From Trochalopteron elliotii (lineage: Eukaryota; Chordata; Aves; Passeriformes; Leiothrichidae): a DNA stretch of 64,000 nucleotides. The stretch is taken from NCBI GenBank assembly GCA_024734555.1, contig JANPWX010000211.1, positions 2,295,649-2,359,648 of the forward strand, given 5' to 3'. Each line of letters starts with the position of its first letter. The first letter of the stretch is position 1. Below, piece after piece: positions 59,000-64,000 of this stretch. Below the pieces are notes generated by a model. That model was not told the DNA's origin, did not search any database, and saw nothing but the letters and a program-made list of their open reading frames with translations. The position numbers and the translations under genes were made by a program.

Positions 59000-59660
59000 T
59001 CCGCCTGTCCTCAAGGTCTGCAGGGCAGCCGTGGACAAAGTGGAGCCTCTGGAATTGGTTCCAAGGCCTGGCAGAGCTGCAGGCCCGGAGCCCTCTGTGC
59101 TCCCTGCTGGCCCCTCCATCCCCTCAGCCCCGCCGTCCCCTGGGCAAAGCCCCGGCCCCATTTGGTTTCTTCAGCCCCTCACAGTCCTCTCACCCCACTC
59201 AATCCCTTCTGAGCCCTCCCGGCCCCTTAGAGTCACCACCGCCCTCAGCCTGTGCCACTTCCCTGTCACCTCAGTGCCACCATGGCCCTCTGCTCCCCCA
59301 CAGCCCTCAGTGCCCCCAGCAGCTCAAGGTCACCGTCCCTGCAGCGTCAGGGCCTCCTCAGCCCCCTCAGCCCCCTGTGTGTCCCCGTCCTCCAGCAGCT
59401 CCTCAGGAGACACACAGTGCCTGGGGCCACCGGCAGCTCCCGGCACTCCAGGGACACCCGGGGCTGGAACTGCTGCTCCGCCCGGCCCGGCCGCCAGCTG
59501 GGACCCAGCACAGCCACAGGGACACAGGGGGCACAGGGGAAAAAACAAGAGGGGAAAAAGGCACCCGAGGGGGGAAGGAGGTGAAAATGCAGCCTAGGCC
59601 TACACAAACATCAGTCCATCCATCTGCATCAATTCACAGACCACCACGGAGCGTTTGCTT
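59000..59660. other. GC-rich 5' flank of the PAK-like gene
   Basis: The stretch is C-rich with many ORFs but no recognisable coding domain. It may include the 5' UTR or promoter of the gene beginning at 59883. Confidence 0.45.
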
Positions 59661-59714
59661 TGTGATGTCAGGGCACGGTTGCCACGTGGTCGTGGTGACA
59701 TCACAAGGTTGCCT
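59661..59714 (+). promoter_or_regulatory. Paired CRE-like and GGTTGCC (X-box-half-like) motifs
   Basis: TGATGTCA (59663-59670) is followed by GGTTGCCACG (59678), and TGACATCA (59696-59703) is followed by GGTTGCC (59708). The same motif order therefore occurs twice, 170-220 bp upstream of the start codon. CRE variants are bound by CREB/CREM/ATF factors, and GTTGCC is half of an RFX X-box. Function is inferred only. Confidence 0.4.
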
Positions 59715-59882
59715 TGGTGCACGGAAGCCTCCGGGGTGTCAGAGCAGCTCTTGAGCTTGCTCAGTGCAGGAGTGTCCTCCTGTGCTCCTGAGGCTTTTGT
59801 CAGTGGGCAGCTGCACACTGACAGGAGACTTGTTTTTTTCTGGTTTTTGGGCAGTTTGAAAGCTTGCCCAGCAGGTGCCACA

Positions 59883-59961
59883 ATGATTGGGCACCTCGCT
59901 GCTGCAGCTTTCGCTGCTTACGGCATCGGATATTCGACCTATTTCTTGACAAACCTGGCAA
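59883..59961 (+). CDS. PAK-like gene exon 1 (hydrophobic N-terminus)
   Basis: Encodes MIGHLAAAAFAAYGIGYSTY and a few more residues, 26 codons plus one base. The Ala/Gly/aromatic stretch (about residues 5-24) could be a signal anchor or a single membrane helix. The donor is CAA|GTAAGT, leaving phase 1. Without splicing the frame closes two codons later at TAG, so a spliced transcript is needed for a longer product. Confidence 0.6.
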
Positions 59962-62900
59962 GTAAGTAGAGATTTTCCCTGGGTGTCACCTCACCTGGCT
60001 TTTGTGTCTTCCCGCTCTTTCTTAGTGACTGAGTTGATTTGGAAACAGAAAGACCATTTGGATGCCACTTGGGTAAAGCTGCTGTCAACACCTTCAGCTC
60101 AAAAGGGGGTGTCTGTAGCCAGGGCTGTGCGGGCAGCATTTGCAAGGGAACCTGCAGGGGTTGCATTCCCTCTGTGGGAGGGTCTGTGGCAGCAGAGTCT
60201 GTCCTTTCCTCCCTTTGCTGGGTCAAGCAGGACAACTTTGAAAATGTGGACCTTCTTGGAAGGCCTTCTAAAAATGCTCCAGTTGTTTCCAGTTTCCTCA
60301 AAGAATCTGCCTCATTTTCCCTTGCCCACTGCAGGTCACCTGAGCCGGGTATTCAGAGGGGCCGATCCTGAGGTGAGTGAGAAAGGAACAGTTGATGTTC
60401 CTGGTGTTTAAGAATTGTGCAGCAAGCCGTGAGCTTGGCCTGTGCCACTAGAGTGTAGAGGGCCGGCTGAGAGGGCTGCAAGGAAATCCATTTCCATGTC
60501 TGCAGCAGCAAGAGCAAAGGCATCACTGGCTATTTCCTAAGTTTCCATTGCAGAGCTTTAAAAGAACTAAAAGCCCAGTTGTGCAGTGAGAATGTTGCCT
60601 CCCCATAGTAGCCAGGGGGGAACATCTAATTCAGAGCAATTTGCAGTCCACTTGAATCAGCCCATTGGAATTTAGCCTGAGTGACTTAGAATCCCATTGC
60701 TATCAAAGTTGATGATTTGTGCTTAGTAGAGCTGGTTCTAGAGCTGAAGAGTAAGAAGGTTATAAATGACAGGTAATGGCCTGTGTCTCACGCTCCTGTC
60801 TGTCCTCAGAGCACAGAACCAAGGGCAGATTCTCCTCTGGCTCCCTGTGCTCCTGGAGAAGAGGCCCAAGAGGAGCCAAATGACCACCAGGCTCCAGCTG
60901 TGGACACACCACAGCCTGAACCTTCCCAGACAGTAAGTGCCAGTTCTGGAGGGTGCTGTCCTTAGTGCAAGGCAGAGCTGCAAGTTTCTGAGCAGCCAGC
61001 TCTTGCTGTTGGTGGCTGAGGATGCTGAGTGCTGGAGTCCTGCCAGGAGCCAGCCATTCCCCTCAGCCAGTGACCCCTGGGAAATGGGCTTTGAGCTGTC
61101 CTGTCTAGGCCCCAGCTTGCCGGGATTCTGCTAGGGGCCAGCATCTCCCACTCACTTGCTCTGCATTTGTGTGTCCAGAACATGGAGGCAGAGGCACAAG
61201 CAGAGCTGCCCAAAGTTCACAGTGACATCGTGGTAGTGAAGAGCAGGAACAGTGAAGACGTGAGAAGAATTCAAAACCACTGGAATATCTATCAGCAGAG
61301 GCACAATCAACAAAACCAGGTAAGTGAAAGAGTGGCAGCCACTCCACTCATGGAAGTTTCTGTCCCTTCTCCTTCACAGAACTTGGTTGAGAAGCTGCAG
61401 GCAGAGCTGGAGCAACTTCAGGCTAGGGTCAAGGCAATGGAAAAGAGGCTGGAGGAAGAAATGAAAATTCCAAGAGAAAGAGAAGAGAGAACTCATCTCC
61501 TTGAGGAGCAAGAGGCTCTAGAAAAACCAGTGAGTGAAAGGGCCATAGCCACTGCAGTCACCAACCTGGTGCTTTCTGCCCTTCTTGCCTTTCCCCTGCA
61601 GAGCAGCAGGGGGGTGGGGTGATGCCTCTGAGTGCCATCCTGCTCTAGTGTCTATCCCAGCCACTCTGAAGGACACTCCCTGCTCTGCTGAATCCCAGCT
61701 GCTGCCCTGGACAGTGGCACTAGTGCTTTGGCCTGTTGGCCAGCACTCATCTGAACGCATTCCTGCTGGCCTGTGCCTGCTCTCCTTGTTTGTTGAGGTC
61801 TTCTTGCAGGCGAACACGGTGACCCAGATGGATTTTGAAACAAGCTGTCTGTATCCGTTGTGAATCTGGTCTCTCCCTTTCCTCACAGTCGATGACTCTT
61901 GGCTGACAGGGACAAGCTGGACTCTGACTGCTTTGTTCTCTTGGACTCCAGGTGGCAGGGTTGACATCTGGCCTGGCAGCCTGCAAACATTTCCAGCCAG
62001 TGACTGGCAACGAGGAGCCCCCAGATTCCTGTGAGGCACAGAAACTGTCCCGAGCAGAAGCGCTGCCAGTTGGGCACGTTCTGAAGATGGTGGAGGAAAA
62101 GAGGACTCCATGGGATGAGGTAGAACATTTGAACAAGGAGCTGCAAGTGTGTCTGCAGCCTTGGAGGGGGAAGAGAGGCCTTGGGAGAAAGTGGAGTGGT
62201 CATCTTCCCCATGAATGCCCATGAATGGGCAGTCATCCTTCAGAAAATCCATGCAAATGGATTTTGGAGGAAATGGAAAATGAATCTGGCCATGAACTTG
62301 AGTAAAACCAGCCTCTGGGTTTGACCCATCCAGTTTGAGAAGTGGACATGAGAAAAAAACCCATGGCAGAGCCCTGCATGTGGCTGTCAGCACCTTCCTA
62401 AGGGCCTGCATTTGAAATGGGATCTGGGGCTAATCTCTGCCAGCCACTTTTCTGACACAAACTCCTTTGTTGTCTCAGATCTACCCAGGCTCTTCTATAG
62501 AACCTGCTGGAGCAGCAGCAGCAGCAGTGTCACCTAAAGGAGCCTGTGCTGCCCCAGCTAAGAAGTGGAGCCCGGGCAGTTTGCTCATCTCCAGCACTGG
62601 CACAGCTGCTGCTCAGACACAGGAGATGGAGGATGACCCCCTGGAGCTCCTGAGTACGTTGTGTGTCTTTCTTCTCTGAGTGACAGTGCATTGTGTGCAC
62701 GTGTCAGTGGAGCTGCACCAAATGATCCTCCTCACTTTGGTGTCCCAGGGACATTTCGGGCTCCCCACAGGAAATGCTGTGCTCCAAGGCAGCACGAGAG
62801 TGCTCTGGGTGTTCCTGCTGCCTCTGAGGGCAGCTTGGACGTGCTGGGATTGCCTGAGTTTCCCTATCTGCTGAAGGCAGAAACAGGATTGTTCTTGCAT

Positions 62901-64000
62901 CAGCAGAAGGCTGTGACCTAGCAAATGATCTGGACAAGTCCTGTGTGCTCATGGCCAGACTGGATAGAATGGTTAGCTTCCTAAATTCTCCTTAGACTCC
63001 TGACTTCTCACCAGTCATGGTCCCCAGCAAGCAAGAGGTGTTTTTCTTGTGCCCCCAATGAAAAAACAGATCCTTTTATCACAATCTGTATTTAATATCC
63101 TGGTTTTGTTCTTAGAAAGATGTGTCCAAGAGACACAGTGATGTGGTACGATCGGATCAAAGCGCACTGTGGGCATTTCTCAGGAGTGAGCCTCCAGTCC
63201 CTCTGCTGTGTATTCCTCAGACCCAGGGCACGTTTTCATTCCTGATTCCCAGTCATTCCCAGGACTGTTAGAACGTTACCCATTGGCCCCAGTCCTGCCC
63301 AGATCAGTCTCTAGGAACACACATCAAGCCCTTTGTGATTGCACAAGTCATGGAATCTGCTTCTTGCCCAGAGCAGCTGCCAGTACTGTGCTCTCGGACA
63401 AGACCTGGTGGGGCTGAGGACAGAGCCCAGATGTCTCTGTGTTTCCCATCACCTGTTGGCACAAAAAGGGCATTGATGTGCACCTGGGTGTGTCTGGTCT
63501 CCAAGCCAATCCTGCTGTGTCCTGAATGGGGGCACCAGCTTGGAAGGGGCTGGGTCTGGCTGTGCCTTCTTGCCATTGCTTGTCAGTGCTGGTGCTTGGG
63601 CTTTGGCAGCTTCGTTGTGGTGGCTGCTTTGGTTTACAAAGGGAAAGGCATTCTTTTGGCAAAGTGCTGCAAGGTGGAGAAGGTGCCCTCCTCTCCTGGG
63701 AATGCATCTCCCTGTGCTTTGTTTTCTTGTCAAGAGATCTCTTCAAAGGACTGTAGAAAATCAGTCCCTGTGCTGGCCATTTGTACTGCGGAGCTGCCTG
63801 TTTTGTTTTTGTTGTTGGTGTTGTTGTTACACAGCTGACCGCAAAGAATTCAGAGCCCCAGACTGTACAGCCTCACTGGGGCTGCCTTTTGTATCTCTTG
63901 GATGGTGGGATCTCTGCTTTCAAGTGAGCATCTTGCATTTTGTTTCCCTCAGAGCAAATGGTGAACATGGAAAATCCCCTGAGGAGATATTTTCAACGGG
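59883..64000 (+). CDS. PAK-like (PAK3-like family) serine/threonine kinase gene, 5' part; runs off the window
   Basis: Eight exons on the plus strand join in a continuous reading phase with GT..AG introns: 59883-59961, 60335-60372, 60810-60932, 61179-61319, 61380-61529, 61952-62119 (or 62146), 62479-62653 and 63953-64000+. The predicted product so far (about 307 residues) has a hydrophobic N-terminus, a Pro/Glu-rich linker, a charged coiled-coil stretch, an Ala/Ser-rich linker, and ends LELLKQMVNMENPLRRYFQR. That ending matches the layout just before the PAK kinase domain (L-x-x-L-R-x-I-V-x-x-x-D-P-x-K-K-Y). PAKs are Rac/Cdc42 effectors, and PAK3-like genes are expanded in songbirds. I see no CRIB (GTPase-binding) motif in these exons. 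The start ATG has A at -3 and is the only ATG in its frame. The kinase domain itself lies outside the window, so integrity is unknown. Confidence 0.65.
60335..60372 (+). CDS. PAK-like gene exon 2
   Basis: The 38-nt exon between ...CCCACTGCAG and GAG|GTGAGT completes the phase-1 codon and adds SHLSRVFRGADPE. The acceptor has a good pyrimidine tract. The exon is small but its phase fits both neighbours exactly. Confidence 0.6.
60810..60932 (+). CDS. PAK-like gene exon 3 (Pro/Glu-rich linker)
   Basis: A 41-codon exon, phase 0 at both ends, between TGTCCTCAG and ACA|GTAAGT. It is rich in Pro, Glu and Ala (for example PGEEAQEEPNDHQAP), a low-complexity linker with no known domain. Confidence 0.65.
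61179..61319 (+). CDS. PAK-like gene exon 4
   Basis: A 47-codon exon, phase 0, between GTGTCCAG and CAG|GTAAGT. It ends RRIQNHWNIYQQRHNQQNQ, a Gln/Asn-rich helical-looking stretch that leads into the coiled coil of exon 5. Confidence 0.65.
61380..61529 (+). CDS. PAK-like gene exon 5 (coiled coil)
   Basis: A 50-codon exon, phase 0, between CTTCACAG and CCA|GTGAGT. Leu/Val/Met at heptad-like spacing among Glu/Lys/Arg/Gln (VEKLQAELEQLQARVKAMEK) predicts a coiled coil, so self-association or binding to a partner is likely. Confidence 0.7.
61952..62119 (+). CDS. PAK-like gene exon 6
   Basis: 56 codons, phase 0, from GGACTCCAG to GAG|GTAGAA. An alternative donor 27 bases later (CAA|GTGTGT at 62147) keeps the frame and would add VEHLNKELQ. 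The sequence alone does not decide between them. No known domain. Confidence 0.5.
62479..62653 (+). CDS. PAK-like gene exon 7 (Ala/Ser linker)
   Basis: 175 nt from TGTCTCAG to CTGA|GTACGT. It encodes a poly-Ala run (GAAAAAV), a Ser/Ala-rich linker and the acidic end EMEDDPLELL. It leaves phase 1, which matches the next exon at 63953 exactly. Confidence 0.6.
63953..64000 (+). CDS. PAK-like gene exon 8 (start of kinase region, cut by window end)
   Basis: After TTTCCCTCAG the exon completes the split codon and reads KQMVNMENPLRRYFQR up to the window edge. Together with the preceding LELL this resembles the segment directly before the glycine-rich loop of PAK kinases. The window ends before the first kinase motif. 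Confidence 0.6.

Noticed and set aside
61604..61624. Possible short terminal exon (…CCCCTGCAG then SSRGVG and a stop)
   Set aside because: It has a good acceptor but would end the protein before the kinase region. The longer exon chain keeps phase, so this is at most an alternative end.
63116..63145. Possible exon after TTCTTAG near 63115
   Set aside because: In the phase left by exon 7 it meets a TGA after eight codons. Skipping to 63953 keeps the frame.

Overview
This window looks like nuclear DNA from a bird, most likely a songbird (Passeriformes). The evidence is 3'-end fragments of CR1 LINEs, many long terminal repeats (LTRs) of avian endogenous retroviruses, solo-LTR structures with 5- or 6-bp target-site duplications (TSDs), and at the right end an intron-containing gene that runs into the sequence preceding a PAK-type kinase domain. 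Expansion of PAK3-like kinase genes is known in zebra finch and relatives. No bacterial-style genes, tRNA, rRNA or CRISPR are visible. Nearly all ORFs of 60-240 codons are chance or repeat-derived.

Layout. Positions 1-44.8 kb are AT-rich, gene-poor DNA with scattered insertions: an ERVL-type LTR fragment split by a CR1 (2.4-3.2 kb), a CR1 RT fragment (5.9 kb), a nearly perfect 444-bp inverted duplication (arms at 6.3 and 9.8 kb), and LTRs at 10.96, 12.8, 14.7, 15.6, 20.26 (with a second LTR nested inside), 23.4, 36.3, 39.9, 40.6 and 41.5 kb, plus a CR1 3' end at 30.9 kb. Six of these LTRs have exact TSDs that I could read directly. Positions 44.8-59 kb are repeat-dense and GC-richer. They hold a CpG-rich block, a broken minus-strand provirus (gag, protease, RT) whose RT is split by about eight tandem copies of a ~191-bp unit, and a far side of the same RT/RNase H region that is almost free of G on its sense strand. 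Further right are another solo LTR, a ~40-bp minisatellite, polypyrimidine and CTTTCTGT microsatellites, a duplicated GC-rich module with YY1-like motifs, C-rich minisatellites and another LTR.

Positions 59.6-64 kb hold the only convincing host gene, on the plus strand. Eight exons with canonical splice sites and continuous reading phase encode a short hydrophobic N-terminus, a Pro/Glu-rich linker, a coiled coil, an Ala/Ser-rich linker and the start of a PAK-like kinase domain that continues past the window edge.

The most noteworthy observations are the sense-strand G-depleted pol segment, which looks like APOBEC-type G-to-A hyperediting of an endogenous retrovirus; the tandem array inside its RT; the inverted duplication; the nested LTR with two independent TSDs; and the PAK-like gene, which has a hydrophobic N-terminus and no visible CRIB motif.
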